A DNA stretch of 64,000 nucleotides from contig NW_024465369.1 of NCBI RefSeq assembly GCF_017591425.1, forward strand, positions 29,617,001 to 29,681,000, given 5' to 3'. A program made the translations under genes and the position numbers. Positions 36,031 to 47,377 of this stretch are shown here, one piece after another (positions within the stretch are counted from its first letter, which is position 1; each line of letters starts with the position of its first letter). Source of the stretch: Ochotona curzoniae. Lineage: Eukaryota > Chordata > Mammalia > Lagomorpha > Ochotonidae. Below the pieces are notes generated by a model, which saw only the letters and a program-made list of their open reading frames with translations, was not told the DNA's origin and searched no databases.

Positions 36031-37011
36031 ATTTTTTTTTTTTTAATTCTGGGCACATACCACCCATGAGGTCTCTCCAAGAGGTTTGGAATAATGTCAT
36101 TATTTTCTCCTATCTCAAGAGGTCAAAACTGACATGGCTTTCTAAGATCCCATCATAGGTCACATAGCCCATGTGACTCAAGCCCTGAGGCAAACAAAGA
36201 TTCCCTTCTGGAAGGACATTGCAGGGACGTGAATGTCCACTGCCAGCCAAGGGCAATGCCAGACTTCAGACTCCTCATTCTGTACAGCTGGTCCTTCACT
36301 ATGCAAAGGGAATCGAAGAAATCCATTGCAGCTCTCACATAATTGACATCCAAATGCACCACCCACCAATTCCTACTGTGATGACCACCTCCGATCTCTC
36401 CCCACATCCACCCTTTCTTTTATTTTTTTTTTTCCTTGTATTTTAATCATACTCACATCTTTGCCTATGGTGTAATTAACCATCCTCCAACATTAAAAAC
36501 CTACAGGACTATGAGATAAATAAAATAAATAATAGCAGCATAAAATAAATATCATTCCCACTATATTTCTACATGAAATCAAATAACCCTAATACAAAGG
36601 TGTTTCCTTATCCTTCTCTTTCCTTTACCCTGCCATGCCTGCCAGCCATTCTAGCGTTGGACATTGTGTCCAAATTCTGCTGTTCCAGCTCCATGATCTA
36701 GGCATAGGTGCTGTCAGATATAATCTCACCAACTGAGGAAGCTCAGGTTAATTTAGCTCAGCAACAAGTACTGGTCTCCTCGGAACCATACAAATTTGCT
36801 CAGCAACAGATATCTTACTACCATTTTTCTGCTGCTACTACTAAAACTTTCCACTTGCTTCACTAGATAAGTGGTCATGTTACTTCTCACAGAGCCAGCA
36901 TGCTTGGGACAGGTACCTCTGTGCCTTTACACCTTGGTGAAATCCTTCAGTGGAAGGCAGAGACCTGTATGTTGCATCATTTAGTTCGGAATCCTGTAAA
37001 ACATGTGTGAG
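36031..37011 (-). repeat. Unidentified retro-insertion-like blocks with poly(T) boundaries
   Basis: T runs at 36032-36044 and 36423-36433 each precede a less AT-rich block (36047-36415; 36600-36990), the pattern left by minus-strand retroposed sequences with poly(A) tails. The first block contains overlapping minus-strand frames (84 and 63 codons at 36153-36407) that I cannot match to any protein. These could be unknown repeats or decayed processed RNA copies. Confidence 0.35.
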
Positions 37012-37013
37012 TA

Positions 37014-37085
37014 ATAAAACTGAGACCCAAAAATGCTAAATGATGTCTTAGAAGTCACAGAGGCAGGAAGTGACTTCTTTCTTCA
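37014..37085 (-). mobile_element. MIR fragment
   Basis: 'ataaaactgagacccaaaaa', 'gctaaatgatgtctta', 'gaagtcacagaggcaggaag' and 'tgac' reproduce the reversed MIR core ('aaaactgaggctcagagagg ... aggtcacacagctagtaagt'). Confidence 0.55.
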
Positions 37086-37636
37086 CTTTACCTGGGCCAC
37101 CTGCCAAAGAAGAATTGGGTCCATTGGCCTTTGCTACCTGAAATTACTGCATAGAAAGGCTTGAGACACATGATATCAACTATTTTGAAATCACAGTTTC
37201 CACTGGATATGCATACTCCACAGCCAGTTGCACCAACAAAGGAAACTTAAACCTTTTCTTTCATAATTTTGGACCCTTTCTCTTTTTCATAAAGTAACTG
37301 ATTCCAGTATGTTCACTAGTCGACTCTTGCTTCTGATGAAATTTTCAAATCAATCTAACCAAAGATTTCCACTGCCCTTCAACACCTCATCCAATACCCA
37401 TTCTTTGTTTCTGCTCTGATAAATGTTTGTGGACTCCAGTTCATATAAGTCCTACTTCCCAGCGAAGTTATATGATTAAGTTCTTACAGTGTTGAGTTTT
37501 AATGTCTACTGTGTCATCATGAAAGAAGTAAAAAAGGGCCCTTCTTCCCTCTTTCCTTCTCCTTGTTGGGCTAGAAATGTAGCAATCGCTGCAGACAATG
37601 AAGTTGGAAATGGAAATAGAAGCAAAAAGTTATTTA

Positions 37637-37665
37637 AACACACACACATACACACACACACACAC
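37637..37665. repeat. (CA)n microsatellite, one interruption
   Basis: About fourteen CA units interrupted by a single 'cata'. Confidence 0.95.
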
Positions 37666-37726
37666 CAAAAACATGGACTCCGATACTGAGATCGTGCCAT
37701 TTAAGCCTTCAATTTTCTGCCCAGAT

Positions 37727-37764
37727 GTGGTGGTGATAGTGATGGTGGTAATGGTGGTGGTGTG
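37727..37764. repeat. Imperfect TGG/TGA trinucleotide repeat
   Basis: 'tgtggtggtgatagtgatgg' continuing into 'tggtaatggtggtggtgtg': imperfect (TGR)n, G-rich on the + strand. Confidence 0.85.
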
Positions 37765-38090
37765 TCTGTATTTGAAATAAGTTTTGTGTTAAGCCTGAAA
37801 TGAGATGACTCCATTTTGAGTTTTCAGCCACATGCAACCAAAGCTAGCCAACCAAATCTGTAGAAGCAAGCTAAACCACTGATGACACATTCTGAGTTAC
37901 AGGGGCAGAAGTGACTTTCCTGAACCCCTAAGTGTGTATCACCTCACCTTTTGTGGAGACTTCACTGCGAGGTGCTAGTAGCATCTCTGTCCCCCTGTGC
38001 TATCATTCTAAGGTGTAGCATTCAGCTTCAACACTGTTAGGCCTGCTCATCTAGATGGCACCGGGGCATTATAGTAGTAGGTCTATGTGA

Positions 38091-38280
38091 GAGGACCTCA
38101 AAAAATGCATGGAAAATGGAGCAAGAAGGGTAAGTTTATTTTGGTGTGAAAACTTTTCAAAAATATCCTTTGTAAATGCTCTTGAAAAATGCAAAATCAG
38201 TCATGCACAATTTCAAGATAGTTTTGCAATTATCTTGAAAATAAGCTTTTAAATCAACTTTCTGTGAACTTGAAGTACTC
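38091..38280. mobile_element. Palindromic mariner-like MITE, 190 bp
   Basis: The left arm starts 'gaggacctcaaaaaatgcat' and the right arm is the inverted equivalent, ending 'gaacttgaagtactc'. The inner 'gtaagtttattttggtgtga' matches the inverted inner part of the 4.2-kb copy ('caccaaaacaaatttatct'). There is no coding capacity. It is the same family as 4175-4300, longer and with a different loop. Confidence 0.6.
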
Positions 38281-38477
38281 TTTTATTTATTCAATCTGAG
38301 TATGTATGATTGCAAGCTTTAGAATCACTTGCTACCTTCTCCCAACCTAATTTCAGGCTCAAATATTATTAACATGAAAGGTTCATAACTTTATTTTCCT
38401 TTTTAATGTTTATATTAGATTAGGATAAAACAAATTCTAAGGGATGGAACCTGAAAACACAAATACTCTTCTTTTTT
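38281..38477. other. Unclassified AT-rich spacer
   Basis: Nothing recognised. Confidence 0.4.
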
Positions 38478-38792
38478 AAAGGCTTATTTATTTTTGTTGG
38501 AAAGTCAGATGAAAGCCAAAGAAAAAATATCTTTTATCTGCTGACTCACTTCCCAAGTGGCCACAACAGCCAGAATTGAGCCTATCCGAAGCCAGGAGCC
38601 AGGAGCCTCTTCCTGGTCTCCCACACGGGTGCATTTTCCCAAAGCTTTGTCCATCCTCTACTGCTTTCCCAGGCCACAAGCAGATAGCTGCATGGAAAGT
38701 GGAACAGCTGGGATTAGAACCGGTATGCATATGGGATCCTCTCATGTGCAAGGCTAGAACTTTTAATTGCTAGGCTACCCCCACCAGGCCCC
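38478..38792 (-). mobile_element. CSINE, full-length
   Basis: Tail first: 'aaaggcttatttatttttgt', 'tggaaagtcagat', 'gaagccaggagccaggagcc', 'cctggtctcccacacgggtg', 'caggccacaagcagatagct', 'gggattagaaccggtatgca', ending near 'cccaccaggcccc'. The duplicated 'gccaggagccaggagcc' is typical of many CSINEs. The flanks 'caaatactctt' (38460) and 'caaacactttt' (38794) may be a decayed target-site duplication. Confidence 0.9.
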
Positions 38793-39099
38793 TCAAACAC
38801 TTTTATTTTTGACCAGATAAATGCCTATACCATAACCTACCTTGTAATTTTTTGTTTTCCATAATATATGTAAATTTTTTCCGGATTAGGTGCTCACTTA
38901 CCAACAGCAATAGATCCTTCCATTTTCTACTTCATTTTGAACCTACTTATTTTACCATCAACTCAAAATTAATCATAATAGGAGGAGCTCATCTCAAAAG
39001 TCAACATCCTTCTTGCTTTGTGCATTAATATCTACTAAGAGGATCAGAGGAGATAGAATGTGCTCATTAATTTGAGATAATGAGATAATTTTTTGGATT

Positions 39100-39290
39100 A
39101 TGCTTTTTTTTTCATTGGGGTAATAGAAAAAAAACAAAAGACATAGACATGATTATATGATGAAGGAAGAAGGAGAGCTGCTATTTGCTTGGCCACTCCC
39201 CATATTTCTGCAGTGACCAGAGAGCCAGAGGTGGAGCTTGGAGCCAGGAATGTAGGACAGGTCCCACACAGGCGAGACGGTTTTGGTGAA
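39100..39290 (-). mobile_element. Possible old CSINE copy, truncated
   Basis: 'gccactccccatatttctgc', 'agccagaggtggagcttgga', 'gccaggaatgtaggacaggt' and 'cccacacaggcga' match the middle of an older reversed CSINE, after a poly(T)/A-rich start. The head is absent. Confidence 0.5.
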
Positions 39291-40820
39291 AGCTAGGAAT
39301 CAGTATGCAGAAAAGATGAAGGCAAAAAAAGGAAAATTATGTTGTTTAATTCATTTTGGTAGATAATGGCATAGAAGGCAGATGGAGACATTGGCAAAAG
39401 GTGCTGAAATGCTCCAAAGCTGATACCTGACATTGTAACTTTGCCACTTTATTCAACATAATTCTTCATTACAGGATATAAGGCAAACTATGAAAATTTT
39501 CACATTCCAGAATTTATTGTAAGGAAGCATTTGATCTTAGAACCTTACTTTCAATCCTACTTTCTCCTGCAAGCTTTCAGTTACTCAGATTAGCCTGTAG
39601 TTGAAAATCTAAGGATTGCGAGAAAGATGAGGTTCTACCTTTGGCAGTAACTAACAGGAGGAACTTCAGAAGCTTCATGTCTTCAAATCTGTGTTGTTTC
39701 AGCTGTAAAATGAGCACATTTATTGTTAATGATGGTTTGTTATTTATGTTGCACGTTCTTCCTTCATTTTTAAGCTTCTTGATGCTGGAATATATACCAA
39801 GCACAGAATTATAGACAAAGGTATTTTCAAGTTAAGATTTAAGAAATTCAGAAATATAGAATCCTGATTTTATTAGAATGTAAAAGAATAGACTTTTAGA
39901 ACTTCTGTAGGCTGCTTAGCAAAGCTGTTACAAAGCAATAGAAAACTAATTTAATATATATGTATGTACATATTTTAGAGCAAAACATGGTAAATAAAAT
40001 ATAGGCCTATACTGCTGTTACAATAATTCTTATTATAATTAGTGCTTTCTTCTCAATTAGACAAATTTTATGGAGCAAATGGCAATAAAAATATTCTTAA
40101 ATTTGGAGTTGCCTTTTAGTGTCTAGAATGAGTTTTCAGCTTCCTTCTGTCTGATGTGCCTTTGCCCTTCACTGTTATCACTGAGCCCATGCTTAAATAC
40201 TTTCCTTTTGTGAAAAGCAGTTGGGATCACTAAAAATACTAAAAGGGCATGGGTTTCCTAATAGGATAATCCTTTTATATTTTTAATTTAATAGTTTCTA
40301 GACCTTGACTTTCCACATTAGTCTTCTTTGTCTCCTCATTTGTTATTCTTTACCAGATGTCTTAACCAAGTCTTTAGTGCTTGAATGTGTTATTAAACAT
40401 CTTTAGGAAGGTACCATTTTATCCCTGATTGTGTGATCAAAACATATCATCAAGTATTTGTCATATTGTCATTACTAGATGTTTAATCTCTTTGCTGAAT
40501 AGTAATTTTAAGCTACCTGTTTATTATTATTGTCATTATTACTATTATATGGCAGGTTTATTTAACAGGTTTTAAGGATAAAGAAATCTAAACAGCATTT
40601 TGTTTTCTTAAATGAAAGAACTATTCCTATCAGAAAAGCAAATGAGGTCAATATTATGAATAAGATGGTAACAAATCTGACCTCCACAAATTTACCATGA
40701 TGCAATGAATCCTGAGTTAGGAAAATGTAAGAGTCAGAATCAAACTAAGAGATTAAACACTAAAATGAAAAAAAAAAAAAGTCTTCCTTTCATATAAGCA
40801 AATTAAAACCCAGAAAATCT
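39291..40820. other. Unclassified AT-rich non-coding sequence
   Basis: Nothing recognised. A 75-codon minus frame at 39577-39804 has no domain. A short (TTA/ATT)n stretch lies near 40523-40550. Confidence 0.45.
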
Positions 40821-41170
40821 TGTCCTGGCGTGGTGGCCTAGCAGCTAAAGTCCTTGTCTTGCATGTGCCAGGATTCCATATGAGCACTGTTTCTAATCTC
40901 AGCAGCTCTGCTTCCCATCCAGCTGCCTCCCTGGCCTGGGAGAGCAGTCAAGGGTGGCCCAAAGCCTTGGGATCCTGCACTCACGTGGGAGACCCAGAAG
41001 AGGCTCTGGGCTCCATGCTTCTGATTGGCACAGCTCTGGTCATTGCAGCCAGTTGGGGATTAAATCAGCAGATGAAAGATCCTCTCTTTCTCTGTGTCTC
41101 TCCTCCTCTCTGTATATTTGAGTTTGCAATAAAAACAAACACATCTTAAAAAAAAAAAAACAGAAAAGCT
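40811..41170 (+). mobile_element. CSINE, full-length, with short target-site duplication
   Basis: The body is 40821-41160: 'tcctggcgtggtggcctagc' head, 'gattccatatgagcactgtt', 'ggagagcagtcaagggtggc', 'cacgtgggagacccagaaga', a CT-rich segment and a 12-A tail. It is flanked by a 10-bp near-duplication 'cagaaaatct' (40811) and 'cagaaaagct' (41161). The 109-codon plus frame is a by-product. Confidence 0.92.
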
Positions 41171-41397
41171 AAATGACCACCCAAAAGAAAGTTTTGCCAC
41201 CCCTTACCATTTATTTTATGTATACCTGAGAAAACATACAAAATCCCAAAATCCCATTAATGTGTTTCAGTGCTAGTTCTATCTGATTCCACTACCTGGG
41301 AGCAATCGAGGAACTTTTCTAGCGTTTGTAATAATTATACTGATAACAATGATTAGAATGATTGACCGTCGGCCATGCAGGGGCTTAGAACATGTTG

Positions 41398-41712
41398 TTA
41401 AAAGGGATTTGTCACATTTATTTGAAAGGTAGAGTTACAGGGGATGAGATGGAGAGGGAAAGAGAGACCATCTATTCTGTGATTCATTCCCCAAATGACC
41501 ACTAAGGCTGGATGGGCCAGATGAACCCAGGAGATGATTAACTCTGGTTTCCCACATGGGTGGTGGGGACTCAGGCCCTGGAGCCAATTCCTGCTGTGCA
41601 TTGATGGGGAGCTAGATTGGAAGCAGAATATCCTAGATCAGAGCCAGCACTGCTGTAAGGGATGCTGGAGCCTCAAACAGAGGTTTGACTTGTGGTGCCA
41701 CAACACCATTCC
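41398..41712 (-). mobile_element. Old CSINE copy, near full-length
   Basis: Tail first: 'acatttatttgaaaggtaga', 'gtgattcattccccaaatga', 'tggtttcccacatgggtggt', 'gagctagattggaagcagaa', ending near 'ttgtggtgccacaacacc'. This is an older subfamily than the copies with the GGATCC-type head. Confidence 0.8.
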
Positions 41713-42151
41713 CATAGAATTGTTTGCGACCTAAATTGCTGTGATTCTTGCTATGATTCATTGTTTTCAAGCAGTAGAAAACCTCATCTTTTTTTCTTGG
41801 GCACAATTTTAAATGATAATTTTGGAATGATAAGTATAGATATGAGGCTCTTAATCATCAAGGCATTTTTTTTTTCAAACTCTTAAGCTGATGCAATTTT
41901 CAGAAATTCAGAAAACAAATTTTGCAATCACTTTTCATAATGATTGAAAGAAAAGAGCAGATAAGAGAAGCATAATTATGTGATACATTTAGTACAGGCA
42001 AAATGTCAAAAAAAATAATAAAGATGCCCATCAAATATTTAAATGTACAGTGGCTCACCATGTTCTGGATTTGCCTGCAGACAATGTCCATGTATTAGGA
42101 GAGCTAAAGAAAATAACCTGGTTAATAACGTGACCACAGGTTATGGTCCAT
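41713..42151. other. Unclassified AT-rich non-coding sequence
   Basis: Nothing recognised. Small frames on both strands have no domain. Confidence 0.45.
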
Positions 42152-42300
42152 TTAGGGGCCATTGTGATGGTATGGAATGCTCATCTGCCACCTGAAGCAC
42201 TGGCATCCAATACATGCACCATTTCATGTCCTTGCTGCTTCACTTCTCTCTATGCCTTTCCTTGTCCCTCTGTAAAATCTTTAAAATAAAAATATATCTT
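42152..42300 (+). mobile_element. CSINE-like short copy, core deleted
   Basis: A head ('aggggccattgtgatggtat', 'gcactggcatccaatacatg') joins directly to a CT-rich segment and tail ('ttccttgtccctctgtaaaa', 'tctttaaaataaaaatat'), so roughly half of a normal CSINE is missing from the middle. Confidence 0.55.
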
Positions 42301-42344
42301 TTTTTTTCAAAGAGCAATAATTACCTCATGGAAGAATGTAAATC

Positions 42345-42428
42345 AAGATACAAGAACCGATGCCTATATGGGATCCCGGCACGTTCAAGTAGATGACGTT
42401 AGCCGCTACACCACGGCACCAGGCCCTA
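42345..42428 (-). mobile_element. CSINE tRNA-like head only
   Basis: 'acaagaaccgatgcctatat', 'gggatcccggcacgttcaag' and 'gctacaccacggcaccaggc' are the reversed first 80 bp of a relatively young CSINE (A box and B box region). Body and tail are absent. Confidence 0.75.
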
Positions 42429-43149
42429 AGGCTTTTTTCAAAAGAACACTGAAGACATTCTGTGCCCTTCGTACCTAATATACCTGCTTTTAATTTGTTA
42501 TTTTTGTCTTCTTTTATTACAGAACGTTTGTAAATGTGTTCAATGAGAATAATAATTGAGCAATATTGATCCCTTACCAAATGTTCGTTGCTAATCTACA
42601 AAATGCATAGAGAATCTCCTACCAAAGATTTTTGCTTGTTGGCCTGAAGACTACTTTAATCTTATCATGTGTTTTTTTCTTAGTCAAATATAAATATATA
42701 GCCAAGTAGGCAAAACTATCTTTTAAATTACTTGGAAGGCACCTATTACTTTTAATCAACTTTTCAACCAAAAATTTGTATTCTTTCGTAGTGTTTCTTT
42801 ACATCGATTGTGATGTGTTCTCCATGAAAGTAAAAGTCAAGCCATGTACGTTTTTATATTAGACTTTTTAAAAATAAGTTTTTCTTAATCAAAAGATGAT
42901 ACAAATAATACAGTGTTTTGGGTGAAAATTTGTGTGAAATGATAGACTTATATTCCAGCTAGGTGAACTAGGCCAAGATAATGAAGAAACCATTGTTCTT
43001 CGTTGTTATTCTAAGCACCATTTGGTGTTAGAGATACACCTCAGGCAACCATCAGGGACTGGAGAAGCATGGAAGCAGAGTTACTGAATATATTACACTT
43101 TCATTTTGAGCATGGCAGCATGCTCTGAAAATTATGCATGTTGTATCAT
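42429..43149. other. Unclassified AT-rich non-coding sequence
   Basis: Nothing recognised. Confidence 0.45.
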
Positions 43150-43270
43150 ACATAAATCTTATCATAGTCTCATGTGTGAGTCAAGCAACTTCCCCCAGGT
43201 CACAAACTAGTCAACAGCCGAGACAGAACTATGAAGTCCCTAATTCTTCTTCTCCGCTATGTTTCTGGGA
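43150..43270 (-). mobile_element. MIR fragment
   Basis: 'gcaacttcccccaggtcaca', 'aactagtcaacagccgagac' and 'agaactatgaagtccctaat' match the reversed MIR core ('caacttgcccaaggtcacac ... agtggcagagccaga'). Confidence 0.55.
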
Positions 43271-44079
43271 TACATTAGAATTCAATTTTTTAAGGCTGTT
43301 CTCCTCTTACCAGCATATAGCTCAAGTGCTTTTCAATGCATTTCCACATCTGTAGCTATTTCAGCTTTTTGCTTAGATTCTACTTGCATTCCAGCAAGAA
43401 ATGCAAGACTTTATTTAGACATAAAAATAGGCTAATGGCAATGACAGGGATGACTTTGAAGTGGGAAGAATATCAAGTGATATTGCCAACTGTATATTAG
43501 GAGTTACAGTCTTCATTAGAGGAGAATTTCAGTGTGTCAGATTGTGAAATGGCCCATGCTAGAGGATACAATGTGGTGTTATGATGGATTCCGGTTACCA
43601 TATGGTGTGTTTATATATCCTGTTTTCTTGGGGATTGCAGAAAGGGTGAAAGGAGAATGGGATCTTTCCAGAATGTATTGAATAATCATCTGAGTCTCAA
43701 TGCATTTTGATTATACAGCATGAACAATGATTCAGTGAGGGTAATGACACAACAGATTCTCTGGATGCATGTTGCTCTGTTCTCTATCAACTTCAGTCAA
43801 ATCTGATTTCCTTGAACACAATGGAATCTCCAATTGTGGATTTTTTGTGGATGCTAGAGATGATTTTGAAGAATCCGATGCCAAATGCTACTTGTTTGTT
43901 AAGTGCTGTGTTTATCATTGTAACACATTAAAGCTTCATATTTCTATTGATACTCAGAGAACAAAGTAATGAAAAAAATCTGTGTAGAAGGGTTCACCCA
44001 CATTATCCAGAGCATCATTTATATAAGTTTAGTCATGAGGCTTACTAACACAAAAGAAGACCCGGAATATATGAGGGGT
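43271..44079. other. Unclassified non-coding sequence
   Basis: Nothing recognised. A 66-codon plus frame at 43769-43969 has no domain. Confidence 0.45.
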
Positions 44080-44336
44080 AAACACCAGCCTAACATGGTG
44101 AATGAACAGGATAATCCTCAGCCTGTCGGGCCAGAGTCCTATATGCTCTGACCTAGATCCTTGAATTGTGAAGGCAACAGAGAATGACGCTAGTCTTCTA
44201 TCCCCACACTCATGCTGGGGACCCATTACAAACTGCTGGCTTCTGGTTTTAGATCCGCTCAGCTCTGGCTGTGACAGCCACGTGCAGAATGAGCAGTCAT
44301 TTTTGCAAAATAAATAAATAAATAAATTTATTAAAA
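44080..44336 (+). mobile_element. Old CSINE copy with (AAAT)n tail
   Basis: 'actgctggcttctggtttta', 'gatccgctcagctctggctg' and 'tgacagccacgtgcagaatg' mark the CSINE core. A short (AAAT)n tail follows at 44308-44332. The head is badly decayed. Confidence 0.65.
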
Positions 44337-44367
44337 AATGAGTTTAAACACATATAATATGTAAGCC

Positions 44368-44672
44368 AGAACAAGCGTTTTAGCCTAACAGTAATGTTGC
44401 CACATGCAATGATGGCATTATATGGGAACAAATTCGTTTCCCAGTTGTTCCCCTACCAGTCCAGCTCCTTGGTCATGGCCTGGGAAAAGCATGGGAATAT
44501 GACCCATGGCCTTGGTTGCCTGATATCCATGCAAGAGACATGGAAGAAGCTCTTGATTCCTGACTTCAGCCTGGCGGTTGAAGTTATCTGTGGATTAAAC
44601 TACTGATTCATGACCTTTGTTTGCATTTCTCGATCTCTCTATAACTCTGATTTTCAAACAAATATGTAAACT
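44368..44672 (+). mobile_element. Old CSINE copy, near full-length
   Basis: 'agcgttttagcctaacagta', 'ccagctccttggtcatggcc', 'tgggaaaagcatggg', 'gagacatggaagaagctctt', 'cttcagcctggcggttgaag' and a final 'ctgattttcaaacaaatatg' follow CSINE order. Confidence 0.75.
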
Positions 44673-44689
44673 AAAGTATTTTTATATGA

Positions 44690-44785
44690 GCCTGGTAAAG
44701 TAGTAGAGGACGGTTCAAAGCCTTGGTACCTGCACTTGAGTGGAAGATCCAGAAAAAGCTCCTGGATCCTAGTTTTGTATCAGGT
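44690..44785 (+). mobile_element. CSINE core fragment
   Basis: 'agtagtagaggacggttcaa', 'agccttggtacctgcacttg', 'agtggaagatccagaaaaag' and 'ctcctggatcctag' are the central 95 bp of a CSINE, with both ends missing. Confidence 0.65.
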
Positions 44786-44841
44786 CCAAGAAAAACAATT
44801 ATTGAGACCAAAAACAATTATTGGGACCAAGAAAAACATTT
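44785..44841. repeat. Short tandem duplication, unit about 24 bp
   Basis: The word 'aaaaacaattattgagacca' recurs directly as 'aaaaacaattattgggacca', with a partial third copy ('aagaaaaacatt'). Confidence 0.85.
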
Positions 44842-45170
44842 TCAAACATACAAAGTTAAGTAGTAAAATATAATAAAAGTTCAGCTTGAAGAGATTAAAA
44901 TAACAAGAGATTATAATAGCAAGGAATCTTTCACACGGTTGCTCTTAAAACTTGTTTTTTAAAAAAAATTTGATTAAGAACACTTTTCTATTTTGAACAA
45001 GGTATACTTTTAATAGGTACTTTTATTGCCATAAAAATTTAGAAGTAGGTTAACAATAGATTTGGAGAATTTATTTTTGAAAATTTCATTCTTATTTAAA
45101 TAATAGAATTTTACTGAGACACTGCTGACCAAAGGCCCTGGCCATTAAATTCCCAAACCAAACATTCATA
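44842..45170. other. Unclassified AT-rich spacer
   Basis: Nothing recognised. Confidence 0.4.
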
Positions 45171-45519
45171 TCTAAGATGGTTTTTTATTATTATTATTAT
45201 TTTTTTATTGGAAAGGCGGATATACAGAGAGGAGAGACAGAGAGGAAGATCTTCCGTCCGATGATTCACTCCCCAAGTGAGCGCAACGGGCCGATACTAT
45301 GCCGATCCGAAGCCAGGAGCCTCTTCCGGGTCTCCCACACGGGTGCAGGGTCCCAAAGCTTTGGGCCATCATCGACTGCTTTCCCAGGCCACAGACAGGG
45401 AGCTGGAAGGGAAGCGGGTCTGCCGGGATTAGAACCGGCGCCCATATGGGATCCCGGGCATGCAAGGCGAGGACCTTTAACCACTTGCGCCACCGCGCCG
45501 GGCCCTCTAAGATGGTTTT
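45171..45519 (-). mobile_element. CSINE, young variant subfamily, 14-bp perfect TSD
   Basis: The element (about 45185-45505) is flanked by a perfect duplication 'tctaagatggtttt' at 45171-45184 and 45506-45519. On the minus strand it has an intact head ('gggcccggcgcggtggcgca'), B box ('ggttctaatccc') and the variant core 'catagtatcggcccgttg' followed by 'cgctcacttggggag'. CpGs are largely intact. It is about 95% identical by eye to the 50.7-kb copy in opposite orientation. Frames of 114 (+) and 86 (-) codons are not genes. Confidence 0.97.
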
Positions 45520-46079
45520 AACCCACTAATTAAGTTTTATTCTTATCAAGATATTTAGGCTCCAAAATCCATTGCTTTGTTAAACACAGTAGTTAATTTT
45601 CTTAATAAGTATGGGAGAAACAATGGATCAAACCTGAGTATTCATCTCCACCAAAGGATGATGCATTTCTTGTGAAGTGTTCCTGTGCTGTAGTTTCTTG
45701 GAGCAGTGAACACTCCAGGTTAGCCTCTTTAGGCAAGGCACCATGGGAGAATCACCCTCTGGTGGAAATATTTGCTCTTGTTGTCATTTCGTTGGCTAGA
45801 CAAAAATATAAAGACATTTGTCTCCCATTTTGTCATTCTCTATCCCCTGGACACCGCATATATTTTCTTTTCAATTTGTTTGATAAAAACCTAGAGAATT
45901 AGACAGACAAATTCCACTGCTGGTTTATTTTCCTGATACCTTTAAATTTCAGGACTGGAAAACAAACTGGGTTTTTGGAATTCAGTGTGGATTTTGCAGG
46001 TGATAGTAAGATTCAATGACCTCAGCCATCCCTATTACCTTTTAGAGCCTGCATTTACAGGAAGGTGGAATTATTCTCT
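45520..46079. other. Unclassified non-coding sequence
   Basis: No gene. The last part may already be old L1 sequence continuing from the element at 46.1 kb. Confidence 0.4.
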
Positions 46080-47063
46080 TCGCCCTATCTGTGCCATTTT
46101 TAGAATGTTCCATATTCAGAATCACATGATATGTAGCCTTTTTCTGACTGGCTTCTTTTACTCATCAGTAAACATTTCACAATGCTTTATATTTTCACAT
46201 TTAATTCCTCACTTATTTTAGTATTGAGTAGTATTTTATTTTGCCAGTTTATGGATTCATATACTGAACAACATTTTGGTTGCTTCTGAATTTTTGGCAA
46301 TTTTGTATAAAGCTATCAAAAATAAATTCACATATTTTATTGCAAACATAAGCATTCCACTCTTGGATAATTGCGAATGACTGCAATGGTTCACATGGAA
46401 CAAGTATGTTTGTCTTTCTAATCAATTGTTAGATTGTTTTGCAAAGTACTTGCATCATTTTACATTCCCACTTGTAAAGAATGACAGCTCCTTTTGCTCC
46501 ACATTCTTATCAACAGTTGGTGTAACCAATGTTCTTAATTTCGTATCATAATGTGTTTACATTTTCCCAAGACAGATAATATTGAATATCTTTTCTTAGT
46601 CTAAGTTTTCCTTAAGAATATTCACTAATGAGGTATTTATTAAAGTCTTTGTCTCTTTTTAAATGACATTTTGTCTATCACTTTTGACTTTCTAGAATTT
46701 GCATGCGATGGGTCATAGTCCTCCTTGAAATGCATCTGTTGGATATACTGTCTAATGGTCTGTGACTAGGCTTCTTACTCTGACTGTCTAGCAGAGCAGA
46801 GGTCTTCATTTTTCATAATGTACAATTATCTGTTGTTCCACAGATTGGATCTTTCATGTTTTTTTTTTTCAAAAATCATAGTCATATTTAAGATGATGTT
46901 GATTTTCTCCTATGTTACCATCTGAGATTTTTACAATTTTTTTACATTTAGATCTATAATCCATCTTGAGTTTTTGTGAAAGGCATAATATCTGTTTAGG
47001 TTAATTGTTTTCCATGTGAATATACTGTTGTGTTAGCATCATGTATTAGAGAAAAACTGTACT
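46080..47063 (-). mobile_element. Ancient L1M element, antisense, proximal half
   Basis: On the + strand it shows the familiar antisense L1M order: 'gaatgttccatattcagaat', 'tgactggcttcttttactca', 'attgagtagtattttatttt', 'cattttacattcccacttgt', 'aagacagataatattgaata', 'gattttctcctatgttacca' and 'agatctataatccatcttga'. This is L1 3'-end and C-terminal ORF2 territory, too decayed to code. It is interrupted by the SINE at 47064 and resumes at 47378. Confidence 0.8.
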
Positions 47064-47377
47064 AGGGCCTGGTTTGGTTCAGGGAATGCTGCCATCACTT
47101 GTAACACTGGCTTCCTGTATCAAAGTGCCGGTTGAGTCCCACCTACTCTGCTTCCAAGCCAACTTCCTGCTAAATGTGCCTCAGAAGATTTCGTGCTTGA
47201 GCCCCTGCCACACATTTGAGAAACTAGAATGGAACTCCTGTCTCTTTGCTTTGGTATTTCTCAGACCTGGTTATTGCAGACATTCGGGGAATGAGCCATG
47301 GTTGAATGATCTTATCTTCCCCTGCCCCTTCCTATCTCTCCCGCTGTCAGTATGTCTTTCAAATAAATAAAGACATG
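47064..47377 (+). mobile_element. CSINE nested inside the L1M element
   Basis: 'agggcctggtttggttcagg' head, 'ttgagtcccacctactctgc', 'agccaacttcctgctaaatg', a CT-rich 'ctatctctcccgctgtcagt' and a 'caaataaataaagacatg' tail. Degenerate flanking words ('tagagaaaaactgta' before, 'taagagaagacttac' after) probably represent the target-site duplication within L1. Frames of 75-98 codons here are not genes. Confidence 0.82.

Larger units (their letters stand above)
37086..38090. other. Unclassified non-coding sequence with two microsatellites
   Basis: Apart from the simple repeats at 37637-37665 and 37727-37764, nothing is recognised. The overlapping frames at 37489-37780 run through the simple repeats and are not genes. 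Confidence 0.45.
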
